64,000 bases of DNA from Auriscalpium vulgare (Eukaryota > Basidiomycota > Agaricomycetes > Russulales > Auriscalpiaceae), in contig JAHBBC010000029.1 of assembly GCA_019915015.1 (NCBI GenBank), forward strand, positions 470,787-534,786, read 5' to 3'. Under the pieces are notes generated by a model that was not told where the DNA came from, ran no database searches, and saw only the letters and a program-made list of their open reading frames with translations. Numbering within the stretch: position 1 is the first letter of the stretch; each line of letters opens with the position of its first letter. Of this stretch, positions 1 to 9,888 are shown in pieces. The position numbers and the translations under genes were made by a program.

Positions 1-10
1 GTCCGTGGGA

Positions 11-76
11 CGATGACGGACCGCGGGGTATCGACAGGAAGGATGATGACAGACCGCGGGGTATCAACGGGAAGGA
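11..76. repeat. Two-copy 33-bp direct tandem repeat
   Basis: Two adjacent units (11-43 and 44-76) share the core GACCGCGGGGTATC and the end GGGAAGGA/AGGAAGGA, with a few substitutions. The window starts just before it, so more copies may lie to the left. No gene is attached to it. Confidence 0.7.
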
Positions 77-371
77 CAGACTGAGTCTTCGTTAGCGATT
101 ATCCTGCTCACAGCTATCATACGGTTTGTGGTTCTCGTTCGCTCTTCAGAATTGTTGCGCTAAACAGTATATTGACCCACATGTAGCACCATATCATATC
201 ATCATACCACTCATAATTTGACGCGAATAGCCTTCACACACTGCGCACTGCGACTCTGGCTCTGACGTATATGAGCGGGCAAAACTTCTCCGCAAACCTT
301 GCACAGATAACCCTGCAACGCTGCTTGGCATCTTGTCTACCTTTCGCTGTCCCTATGAAACCTCTTGTCTT

Positions 372-960
372 TCAAACAGCGCCACTGGTAGACCCAGTCA
401 TTGCGGCCATTTTCTTGCAGCTTTCATAACGTAACTGTGCGGCGAGTGTACAACGGCGCGCCCGCACTGCAGCGCCCGTCACCTTGAAACGCGCCCACGC
501 TGAGGCGGCATCTGCAAGTGGCTTGAAATTTCCCCATGCCAGTCCCATATCGGCGAACGACCAGTCTGCCGTACATGGGATATAGAATATTGTGGCGCTC
601 GTCGGCACGGTCAGCTCACCTGGAACATTCCCTCGACCAGCGCGGCGACCAGGAGTGAACTTCGACGCCCGGATCGTTGAAATATGGCAACGGGGCCGAC
701 TCCCGCGGTCGCTCCATGCGAATATCCATGTCGAAGAGCGCAGCATCAATGCGCGCGTCAGATACACTGGACTTCAGTGTTAAGGGATGCAATCGGTGGG
801 TTTTCTTTTTCTTTTCTTCTTCTTCTGGCGGGCTCGAAAATAAGTATACAACAGGGCTTCCGCTGTCGCTATTTTCTCCGACAACTTGATTATGTCTACA
901 GCGCTGATGCGGACGGCCGAGAGATGGCTGCGATATTGCGACTAGTAGTCGCCGGGTCAT
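372..960 (-). other. Possible gene fragment, unrecognised
   Basis: On the minus strand a stretch around 616-790 reads like protein (ALFDMDIRMERPRE, then LPYFNDPGVEVHSWSPRW). It is followed by a plausible donor (TCCAG/gtgagc) and an acceptor about 55 nt later. Downstream reading is open to about 372 in one frame, but the frame that the splice would require stops earlier. No family is recognised and no convincing start is seen. It could be a decayed gene or chance. The rest of 1-1336 holds nothing else I can support, apart from the 3' flank shared with the duplication from 1162. Confidence 0.2.
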
Positions 961-1336
961 CTGGCGCTTCTTCCACAGTCACAGTCTTCGAAGGGCGAAC
1001 AGTGCCCGAAGTTCTGGCGCCTTGTCGAGAGAACTTGAAGTTGACGTATACGTGCCGACCCGAGTATGACCCTTGTCGTGCTAAGAATGTACGCAGTTGC
1101 CCGAGAGAGCGGCATCGTCATTAGCAGGAGGGCTCACGACATAATTTGTCGATTCACGCTTGGAGCCGCTTTGTACGAGCACAGATACCCTGCATCCTGA
1201 ACAGACTAGCAGTACAGGGAATATAGGGAGGTGGATAAGTTGCGACGAAACACGTTCATGCCCTAAGGCCCGAATAAGGAGATTTACAGAATATGATAAC
1301 CCATCATCATATGGAAAGAAGGTAATAAATTTGCCT

Positions 1337-3229
1337 CTATGCTTTAGGCTGCGATCGCTGGTACTTGAGGGAAAAGGCGCCGTTGGACGGCCGGCTGCTT
1401 AGGACATCGTTCAAATTCGGCAGAGGCTGCGCAGCGGGGACTGCGCCTGCCTCGTCTACGAGTTTGAAATCGTGATTCAGAAGGACGGTCGCGGCGAGGA
1501 TCTTCATTTCGAGCTTTGCCAGCCGGGTGCCTAGGCAAGTGACTCGGCCTGGAGCGAATGCAAAAGTGGTGAGATGGAGGCCATTGTGGTACTAGTGAAG
1601 GCACCGCTTACCTCCGCCCCATCCGACGTAACCAAAAACCTCGTTTACAGCAGGCTGCGCTGGATCAAATCGCCGTAGATCAGGGTAAAAGTTGGGGTTG
1701 AAGTGGACGTCACTGAAGGGGTACACAGCAAAGGACCCTGTGGGAATGATATTCCCGTCAATGTACATGTCGGGGCCGAGGTTGCGGCGCATGGCTGCAT
1801 GCGGCTCCGCAACACGCAAAAGTCTCGCGGATATGAGAGTCCAGGATGGGGGTGTGGTTTTCGAGCGCGGAGAGTGTGAGTGACGAGAGCAGGGATGAAG
1901 CGGAGGGCGGCGCTTGGGATGTGTTGTCCGCGGCATGAGAGGCGATGAGGCCCTGCACTTCGCGAAGGGCTTCTTGCCTCCAGTGTGGATGGCTCGCAAG
2001 GAATGTGATGAGCCAAGAAGCTGGGAGACACTTTTAGCATCTCCGGTGCGGAAGAGGTTTGCGCACGAACCGATCGTCCCTGTTGACCTCGCGCCGGCAA
2101 TCAGTAGGCCCATGATGAACTAGGGACAACACTTGCTCAGCTCGTGCTCGGTGGGAAAAGCACACATGATACTCACGCCTACAATCATGTTCGGCTCCTC
2201 ACCAGCATCCAAGAGCATCTGAAGGCTGTCATTATGGGTCACGCCACTCTGCTTGCGGACGTTCATTGCCTTCACGACAATGTCGTAGATGTTCTTGGTG
2301 GCGAGTAGTTTCATAAGCATAGCTGGGCTAGGGAACCACGGGAATAGTACAGTCGCTGGAGTGGTTCCGTGGTCGACCTTATCGTGCAACCTTCGGAGGC
2401 GGGCGACGATCTCAGGATCATTGGCAATTTCTGCGCACGTCAGGCAGCGCACGGTCGTCTGGAACACGATCTACGCAAGCACATGATAAGCTCAGCCCTG
2501 CGCAAAAAGGAAAGACGCACCTCGTATATTGTATGAAAGGGGTCCACAGTTCCCAACTTGCCCCAGCCCTCGACCATGACATGGCAGTCGGCAGCTATTT
2601 CTGGAATCTCCGATACACAATGAGATTCATCCATCGAGAACGGTGGTCCGCTTACATTGGATTAGCCTGTCGCTCTTCTGCACGTTTGCTAGCCGTTTGT
2701 GTATGCTTGCGATGCGTTGCTGACGCAGGTCTGTGGCCGCGCCGTGTATGAAGGGTAGCTGCACGATGTGGTGCATCAGCGCCGGCGCATCAATACGGCA
2801 AAACAAAACGCTCACCGCTCCAGAAAGAACGCGGTAGGCTTCATGAAGGTCTAATCCTTTGGCGGTAAAGAAGTCCTTCCTGGCCTGCTCGCCTGAGACG
2901 ACGACGATATTGTTCTGACGCGACGAGATCAGCCGAAGTTGGTGGGTATGATGATGCGAGGGCAAACGTACACGCAACAGCCGGAACTGGAATGCGGATT
3001 GGCCTGTTGTCTTGAAGCCGCAGTTGAGAAAGTCAAAGCGGGTATGGAAGGAAGGCCTCAGGTTGAGGATGGATAGACCAGGGATAACTGTTGCTGCGTG
3101 ACTCTTGTCGCTGAAGTGGTCAGACAACGCTGAGAATAAGCAGACGACGCATGAGAGCAGGAGGAGCGACGACCAGCTCAGGTGATTGAGGATGAACTCG
3201 TAGAACGCGGGCAGTCCGACGGGATACAT
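1337..3229 (-). pseudogene. Cytochrome P450 copy 1, probable pseudogene
   Basis: This is a multi-exon P450 read from ATG 3229 to TAG 1337, paralogous to the copy at 4354-6260. Visible features are an N-terminal hydrophobic anchor (LSWSSLLLLSCVVCLF), the I-helix (LIAGARSTGT), the proline-arginine region (FYPDLRRFDP) and, across an intron, the haem motif GWGGG/RVTCLG with its cysteine. Two lesions are absent from copy 2. First, one extra base in the A run at 1818-1821, just before the K-helix ExxR region, shifts the frame. Second, the acceptor of the third intron reads ...tatcggag instead of ...taacagtg (near 2610), so no splice that keeps the frame is visible. Start codon, TATA box and other splice sites look normal. 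A truncated product cannot be excluded. The family resembles fungal 14-alpha-demethylase-like P450s; the subfamily is not assigned. Confidence 0.75.
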
Positions 3230-3274
3230 GCTGGACGAAGAGTTGGAGTGGCAGACCAGGATGAACTCGACCGG

Positions 3275-3283
3275 ATATATAAG
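3275..3283 (-). promoter_or_regulatory. TATA box of P450 copy 1
   Basis: TATATA-type sequence on the minus strand (CTTATATAT), about 46-54 nt upstream of ATG 3229. The other copy has the equivalent element at the same distance. Confidence 0.5.
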
Positions 3284-4088
3284 TACTAATCGCAAGGCGG
3301 GACCCTGATTCGAACCCATAGCAGAGGACAGCGAGAGCCAGCGCGGTGAAATTGGATCGCATTCGATCGTGTGGTGGCACCCCGTCAGTGGGAGCGTTGG
3401 GTGTCTGTCTCGCGAAGTACAGCGAGTGTGCTACTGGTACACTGCCATGCGGGCGTGAGCATGCCTTAGAGCACAGAATTAGTGTCTCCTGCCAGTGTGG
3501 GTAAGGTCAGCGATGGAGAGTATGTAGTAGCATGCTAGGTTCAGAGATGTCATCAACGGTGTGTCATCTCGGGGACCATCAATGAGTCACGATGACTCGG
3601 AGGCAGCTAGTCTCCGTCACGCTTAACCTCAACTTAACCTTATGGTTATCTGGCAGAAGATAGCGTTTAGACCTGAAGATGCGTCGGTGCTGGCCGACAG
3701 CAGCTGGGAACAGTCTCAGAACACGTATCACAAGTCGATAACTCGCCAGCCTTCTGATGCTCAGCGCCAGCCGCAGTGTGAACGTATGCGATCTGGGGTG
3801 AGTTCGAGATATTTGGACATCGTGCAATTGAAGCTACTACCAAATCCGCGCTGCAGGAGGCACCGGCGAAGTCAAGCTGCGTGAGCGGGAGCTTCCAGAA
3901 GGCCGCCGTTCCGACTTATTGGTGCACGGTGACCGACATGTAGTAGTAGTACAGCAGCCGTACAGGAGTCGGTGTGCTAGAAAGCGATAAGCCTTCGATT
4001 TCAGGGAGTGTCGCACAAGCAATTTGACCAACTTTGAGATCGGCAAAAACCATTTAGAAGCTCTGGCAGGGTTTGTAAGGTGGGTTCA

Positions 4089-4172
4089 CAAGCATTTGGA
4101 AGTGATGACCTGGCCACCCTGCGACTGTGCCAGCCAATAATCGAACGTCGTCAATATGGATGGGCCAACGCC
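4089..4172 (-). pseudogene. Relic of the PAQR gene 3' end at the duplication junction
   Basis: This short stretch aligns with the last codons and 3' flank of the PAQR gene (about 7190-7275). Both contain the block around CGACTGTGCCA...ATCGAACG.CGTCAATATG, which in the intact gene encodes LTAFDHWHS. It ends directly against the P450 3' flank of unit 2 (GGAGCCGCTTTG from 4174). Before duplication the order was therefore P450 then PAQR, and the duplicated segment carried only the PAQR tail. Confidence 0.7.
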
Positions 4173-4353
4173 CGGAGCCGCTTTGTACGACCACAGAAAT
4201 CCCGCATCCCGAGCAGGAATTGACAAGCTGAAGCAGTACAGGGAGTACAGTTAGGTGGATAATCAATCAACATGCCCAAGGCCCGAATAGCGATATATAT
4301 AGAATATGAGAACCCATCATCCATGCGAGAGAACGAAGGGAATAATTGTGCCA

Positions 4354-6260
4354 CTATGCTTTAGGCTGTGATCGCTCGTACTTGAGGAAAAATGCGCCGT
4401 TGGACGGCCGGCAGGTCAGGACATCGTTCCAATTCGGCAGAGGCTGCGCAGTGGGGACTGCGCCTACCCCATCTACGAGTTTAAAATCGTGATTCAGAAG
4501 GACGGTCGCGGCGAGGATCTTCATTTCGAGCTTTGCCAGCCGGGTGCCTAGGCAATTGACTCGGCCTGGAGCGAATGCAAATGTGGTGAGATGGAGAACA
4601 TTGTGGTACTAGTGAAGGCACCGCTTACCTCCGCCCCATCCGACGTATCCAAAATCGTCTTTTACAGCAAGGCGCAATGGATCAAATCGTCGGGGATCAG
4701 GGTACAAGTCAGGGTTGAGGTGGACGTCGCTGAAGGGGTACACAGCAAAGGACCCTGTGGGAATGATCTTCCCGGCAATGTACATGTCGGGGCCGACGTT
4801 GCGACGCATGGCTACATGCGGCTGCGCAACCCGCAGAGTCTCGCGGATGAGAGAGTCCAGGATGGGGGTGTGGTTTTCGAGCGCGGAGAGTGTGAGTGAC
4901 GAGAGCAGGGATGAAGCGGAGGGCGGCGCTTGGGATGTGTTGTCCGCGGCATGAGAGGCGATGAGGCCCTGCACTTCGCGAAGGGCTTCTTGCCTCCAGT
5001 GTGGATGGCTCGCAAGGAATGTGATGAGCCAAGAAGCTGGGAGACACTTTTAGCATCTCCGGTGCGGAAGAGGTTTGCGCACGAACCGATCGTCCCTGTT
5101 GACCTCGCGCCGGCAATCAGTAGGCCCATGATGAACTAGGGACAACACTTGTTCAGCTCGTGCTCGGTGGGAAAAGCACACATGATACTCACGCCTACAA
5201 TCATGTTCGGCTCCTCACCAGCATCCAAGAGCATCTGAAGGCTGTCATTATGGGTCACGCCACTCTGCTTGCGGACGTTCATTGCCGTCACGACGATGCC
5301 GTAGATGTTCTTGGTGGCGCGGAGTTTCATAACCATAGCGGGGCTAGGGAACCACGGGAATAGCACAGTCGCCGGAGTGGTTCCGCGGTCGACCTGGTCG
5401 TACAACCTTCGGAGCCGGGCGACAACCTCAGGGTCATTGGCAATTTCTGAGCACGTCAGGCAGCGCACGGTCGTCTGGAACACGATCTGTGCCAGGCACA
5501 TCGTAGGCTCAGCCCTGCAATCTGCATGCGAGAAGGAAAGACGCACCTCATAAATTTTATCAAAGGGGTCCACACTTCCTGACTTGCCCCAGCTCTCGAC
5601 CATGACCTGGCAGTCGGCAGCTATTTCTGGAATCACTGTTACACAATGAGATTCATCCGTCATCGAGAAGGGGTGGTCCGCTTACATTCAGTCAGCCTGT
5701 CGCTCTTCTGCACGTTTGCTAGACGTTTGTATATGCTTGCGATGCGTTGCTGACGCAGATCTGAGGTCACGCCTTGTACGAAGGGCAGCTGCACAATGGG
5801 GTGCATCAGGGCCGACGCATCAATACGGCAAAACGAAACGCTCACCGCTCCCGAAAGAACGCGGAAGCCTTCCTGAAGGTCTAATCCTTTGGCGTTGAAG
5901 AAGTCCTTCCTGCCCTGCTCGCCTGACACGACCACCACATTGTTCTGATTCGACGAAAATCAGCCGAAGTTGGTGCGCATGATGGCGCGAGGGTAGACGT
6001 ACACGCAGCAGCCGGAACTGGAACAGGGATTGACCTGTTGTTTTGAATCCCCAGTTGAGAAAGTCAAAGCGGGTACGAAAGAAAGGCCTCAGGTTGAGAA
6101 TGAATGGACCAGGGATAGCTGCTGCTGCGTCAGTCTTGTCGCTGAAGTGGTCGCACAACGCTAAGCATAAGCAGACGATGCATGAGAGCAGGAGGAGCGA
6201 CGACCAGCTCAGGTGATCGAGGATGAACTGGTAGAGCGCAGGCAGTCCGACGGGATACAT
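4354..6260 (-). CDS. Cytochrome P450 copy 2 (intact), 14-alpha-demethylase-like
   Basis: Membrane-anchored haem monooxygenase, ATG 6260 to TAG 4354, about 520 aa after removal of about seven short introns. Residues ~15-36 form the N-terminal anchor (LSWSSLLLLSCIVCLCLAL). Further motifs are the I-helix LIAGARSTGT, the K-helix ExxR (SLIRETLRV), the PxxRF region (LYPDPRRFDP) and the haem motif GWGGG/RVNCLG followed by TRLAKLEMK, interrupted by an intron after GGG. All splice junctions I could reconstruct keep the frame, for example GTAAGC...CACAG-type introns after VLSGA and after IYE. The I-helix lacks the usual acidic residue before Thr. The substrate is unknown. The architecture is that of fungal P450s related to lanosterol 14-demethylases, but a housekeeping CYP51 role is not implied. 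It is the second of a tandem pair and its 436-bp central segment is almost identical to copy 1. Confidence 0.85.
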
Positions 6261-6306
6261 GCTGGACGGAGAATTTGGAATGGCAGACCAGGATGAATTC
6301 GACCGG

Positions 6307-6314
6307 ATATAAAT
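6307..6314 (-). promoter_or_regulatory. TATA box of P450 copy 2
   Basis: TATTTATA-type sequence on the minus strand (within GTATTTATATCC), about 47-54 nt upstream of ATG 6260, matching the position of the element in copy 1. Confidence 0.45.
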
Positions 6315-7205
6315 ACTAATCGCAAGGCGGGCGGGACCCTGATTTGCTGCAAAACACCGAGGAAGCCATTGCAGAGGGCAGCGAGAGCCAGCGCGGTGGC
6401 TCCAGATGTTGCAGGGACCGCATTCGATCGTGTGGACCCCCGGGGGCGTGTGTCAGCGATCGATGGAGGCGAGGAGGTTTGTTGTGTGCCTAAAGCAAGG
6501 TCCCGCAATGTCTAGATGTAGCGGCGAGCGTGCGGCACCGTCATGCGCGCGTGTTGGGTTGACGGGGGTGGCATGCCAGTGTCGCACCAAGATCAGATGT
6601 CATCAGTATGACACCTCGGGGCCTTCGGGTGCCCTTCTGTACAGGGTGTCCATGATGGGCCACCTCGGCGCAAATGGTGCCTGTTCAAGCCATGCGTTTG
6701 AAGGTTGGGTCGGGGTGGCGGAACAAGGGCTAACAAGGGACGCTGGCTGTTACCGCGTCGACAGCACCTCGGACACGCCAGGGTCCCAACAAGTCGATAA
6801 CTCGTCCGCCTTCTGATGCCCAGCCGTGTGGGCGCATGCGATCTGGGGTTGGGCGCATGGCCGTGGCCGCCTTACAGCACGGTGTTCATTCATGACCATT
6901 GGACGTCGCGGTGTTTCAACAAGACGTGTTCTCAAGGATGTGCGGACAAACCTAGGGCCAACAGCCCAAATGCGGCACCGCGCTGCAGGAGGCGCCGGCG
7001 AAGCTGCGTGAGCGGGGGCTTCCAAAATGCCTCCGTTCCGATTCATTGGGTAGCGTCATGCTAGCCTGTGCACGGCCGACGTGTAGTACAGTAGCCGTAC
7101 AGTGTGCGGGGGACATCTGAGCCCTAGAAAGCTTCGCGCGTCGATCAGCCTTCTATTTCCGACGCGTGGCTGACCAGATCACGCACATGCACGACGTGGC
7201 CACCC
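6315..7205. other. Intergenic region between P450 copy 2 and PAQR
   Basis: Upstream region of P450 copy 2 and 3' flank of PAQR. It is the duplicated counterpart of 3284-4088, with indels. No independent gene is supported; open frames here (for example 6406-6816) have no recognisable protein character. Confidence 0.5.
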
Positions 7206-8562
7206 TCAGCAGATACTCCTGCGACTGTGCCAATGATCGAACGCCGTCAATATGCACACGTAGTGCGCCAACGCCGCGAGGACGACGAAGACGTGGAATA
7301 TCTGGTGCGAAGCAAACCAGATGTCGAATTTGCCGGGCGCGAGCCGTTCCGGGAATCTGTTGGCACTGCATCGGGGCCCTGTAAGCATCCGGAAGAGACG
7401 GTCCCCAGCAACAGAGGCCTCTTACTAGAGAAGCGCCCCGATGATGTACAACGCGCCAGACGCCAGGAGCCATTGGAATCCCATTTCTTGACACAACGTG
7501 TAGAAGCCGTGTGAGACCAATGCGTGCGAGACGGGCAATACGCCGGACAATCCCAGGGCAATGAAGACCGTTGTGCGTGCCCCACGATGACTGGGTCGAG
7601 CGTAGTCCGGATCCAACACGATGTACGCGGCCCCTGTGGTCAAATGAGCGAAGCCCGAAAACAGCGTGCGATATGGGTGCACGAACCCAAGCCTGAGGCA
7701 GTGATCAGCGACAGATAGGCAACCTTGTAGAATTGGTCGCAGTAGAAGCCATAGTAGATGCATGGATAGAAGGATCCGACGGTGAGGACTAGGAGACACC
7801 CTGTCAACGGACATGAAGTGAAGGACGGCCAGAATGCTTGCCAATTATCCCCGAGTAATCAAACGCGTGGCATTGCGCGGCAACCTGTGGTGGCGCCGTT
7901 GTTCAGTTGGAAGGAAAGCTGATGGTCTCAGAGTTGGTGGCTGACCGGCTCTGAATGCGCCGACGCCATGTGGTAAAAGGAGCTACTGAGCAGACAGAAG
8001 ACGGCCGAAGAGAGGAATATGGCAAACACGGCGCGATCCACCCACGTCACGCTCGCATGGGCTCTGAAGTACGTCGAATCAAACGTGGCAAGGAAGCCGA
8101 CGAATAGGAAAGCCGCCCCCAGGTGACTGTGTATGTTTACTGTTGACATGCCACCGTGAGCAACGCCGTGTCGCGACTCTCGATGCTCGGGTCCACCGCA
8201 CCTGTCTCGTTGTGCAGATCTGCCTCCCTGACGTCAGCCAAAGTAACGGTGGCCGTGCAACCCTCGACACGCACATCCAAAGACCGATCCAGCGCACCCG
8301 CGCCAGCTCTTCAGCTCCCTAAGCCAACGAGCCGCATGAGCTGCGTCCGCGACGGAACAACTCTGTCTGACCTTCTATAGCCCGTCAGAATGTACTCGTT
8401 GTCCCTCATCCATTCTGGGAGCTCCGCCCAGGACACCGTCAACAGCGGAGGGCCACCGTCCACCGTCGGGCGCAGTCCGTCCTTCGCGTGGCCAGAGGAC
8501 AGCGGATCCTTGGATACGTGGCGTTGGGACAGAGACGACATAAGCGAGGTGAGGAACGTCAA
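7206..8562 (-). CDS. PAQR / adiponectin receptor-Izh family membrane receptor (haemolysin III type)
   Basis: Seven-TM PAQR protein. The probable start is ATG 8562 and the stop is at 7206. The cytosolic N-terminus contains SWAELPEWMRDNEYILTGYR, the typical pre-TM segment. This is followed across introns by LHNET/VNIHSHLGAAFLF, SSSFYHMASAHS (the SxxxH zinc ligand), SFYPCIYYGFYCDQFYK, GAAYIVLDPDYARPSHRGAR and FASHQIFHVFVVLAALAHY (the HxxxH zinc ligands in TM7). The family includes yeast Izh proteins and animal AdipoR, implicated in zinc and lipid homeostasis and proposed ceramidase activity. The splice joining GYRR to the LHNET block was not resolved cleanly; the intervening ~150 nt contain stops in some frames. 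The final ~23 codons lie inside the right end of the P450 duplication. Divergent from SEC62. Confidence 0.8.
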
Positions 8563-8891
8563 GCGTACGAACTGTAACTCGGGGGTTCCGCCAAACTCTT
8601 GATATCAGGGATTTTCGCCGGAGACGTTGGCGTGTGGGGATGGCGCTGATCTGGACAACAAAGGCCAGGATCCTATGCACAAAATGTCCGAGGATTAATG
8701 ATGTCGTGGCGGCTTACGTGAGCGACATGTAGAGATGCCTGCAGCGGCCTGTGTCCGCCAGCTCATCTTCTCTCCTCAGCCTACGGGCATCCCCTGCCTC
8801 TCTTACGGTGCTTAGCTCTCCGGTGCGTCCACACTCATATTCTGCTCTGCGCTGGCGTTCCTTACCTCTCCAAACAGTTCACTCGCCCCCA
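8563..8891. promoter_or_regulatory. Divergent promoter region PAQR / SEC62
   Basis: About 330 bp between two divergently transcribed starts. Pyrimidine-rich stretches (TCTCTTACGG, CTTACCTCTCC) lie just before the SEC62 ATG. No clear TATA element was seen on either side. Confidence 0.4.
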
Positions 8892-9823
8892 ATGTCCACA
8901 ATAGAACAGCAGGCCAAAGCGCCGCAAGACATCCGGAATGTCGTTTCGTTTCTTCGAAGTAGCAAAGCCGGCTTGAAGAACCGGGTGGGCGTTCTGAATG
9001 GCAAGCGGGTAGACTACTTCAAGGGTGCGCTACGGTGTTCACCATTCGTCTGGCACAACTGACCTCCTCGCTCAGGCAAATCCGCCATCAAAGCTCTGCT
9101 CTCGCCCGCTTACGCGAAGCTCAAGAATGCGCCCAAGGTTACCTCCGAGTCTGAGGCGCAGGCCCTCCTCCACAGCGTCATCCCATTTGCCTTCTTCCTG
9201 CGCGTTGACCGCGGGCAGCCTGTGGGCTCGGCGTCTTCACCCAAGACCCTCCAAATCAACCAAATGCAGATGTTCAAGGCAGAAGAGTACTACGCCTGGT
9301 TCTACGAGGGCTCGCAATGGACAACGTACGTCGGCGGGGTAGTGATGGTCGCCGTGATCCTCGCCGGCGTGATGTTCCCCCTCTGGCCGCCCACCCTCCG
9401 GCTCGGCGTGTGGTACATCAGCATGGCCGTCCTGGGCCTCATCGGTCTGCTGTTCGCTATCGCCATCGTGCGCTTGATCTTCTGGATCATCACGGTGCTG
9501 GTGGCGAGTCCGGGCATATGGATATTCCCGAGACTCTTTGCAGATGTCGGATTCGTACGTTTTTCCGCCGCTCGAATGCTACCACGCGCACTGTGCTCAT
9601 ATGCCTGTGTTAGATCGACTCGTTCATACCCCTGTGGGAGTGGGACGTGCCGAAGAAGAAATCCAAGAAGAAGAAGGGCGAAAAGTCTGAGAAGGGGAAG
9701 GGGAAGGCCGTGGAGGGCGGAGCGGATATTGAGGAGGTCGATGACTCGGGGCTTTCTGCGGGGGATACACGTCCGAACAGCCGCACGGCAACGGTGGAGG
9801 AAGTGCCAGATGAAGACTCTTGA
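8892..9823 (+). CDS. SEC62: Sec62, ER protein translocation subunit
   Basis: Subunit of the Sec62/63 complex for post-translational import into the ER. Exons are 8892-9024, 9076-9554 and 9614-9823, giving 273 aa with all phases consistent. The N-terminal cytosolic domain has the family signature VVSFLRSSKAGLKNRVGVLN and KRVDYFKG (residues ~19-45) and SPKTLQINQMQMFKAEEYYA (~99-118). Membrane segments lie at ~129-147 (VGGVVMVAVILAGVMFPLW) and ~155-190 (YISMAVLGLIGLLFAIAIV and IFWIITVLVA). The C-terminal tail starts IDSFIPLWEWDVPKKK, continues with a lysine-rich tract and ends acidic (EEVPDEDS). The start has A at -3. The gene converges on the TPR gene with 65 bp between stop codons. Confidence 0.93.
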
Positions 9824-9888
9824 TCATGCAGATGGACAGAGGACTCAGCAGACCTGGCTTTGTACTCCACACACCCTATTTATCTATT

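Larger units (their letters stand above)
1162..4172. repeat. Tandem duplication unit 1 (P450 unit)
   Basis: This unit matches 4174-about 7275 in the same orientation at an offset of about 3.01-3.1 kb. It contains the P450 3' flank (starting GGAGCCGCTTTGTACGA), the whole P450 gene, its upstream region, and at 4089-4172 a relic of the 3' end of the PAQR gene that follows unit 2. Similarity is patchy: coding exons are very close, flanks are more diverged with small indels. Confidence 0.85.
4174..7275. repeat. Tandem duplication unit 2 (P450 unit)
   Basis: Second copy of the P450 unit. Its right part (about 6420-7205) corresponds to 3380-4090 of unit 1, for example AACAAGTCGATAACTCG near 6789 against CACAAGTCGATAACTCG near 3729, and GCTGCAGGAGGC(G/A)CCGGCGAAG near 6981 against 3851. 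Its last ~70 bases overlap the true PAQR C-terminal codons, which places the original breakpoint inside that coding sequence. Confidence 0.85.

Noticed and set aside
3301..3322. tRNA-like B box (GGTTCGAATC on the minus strand) in P450 copy 1 upstream region
   Set aside because: No A box or cloverleaf around it, and the homologous site in unit 2 is an ordinary sequence with an indel, so the match is accidental.
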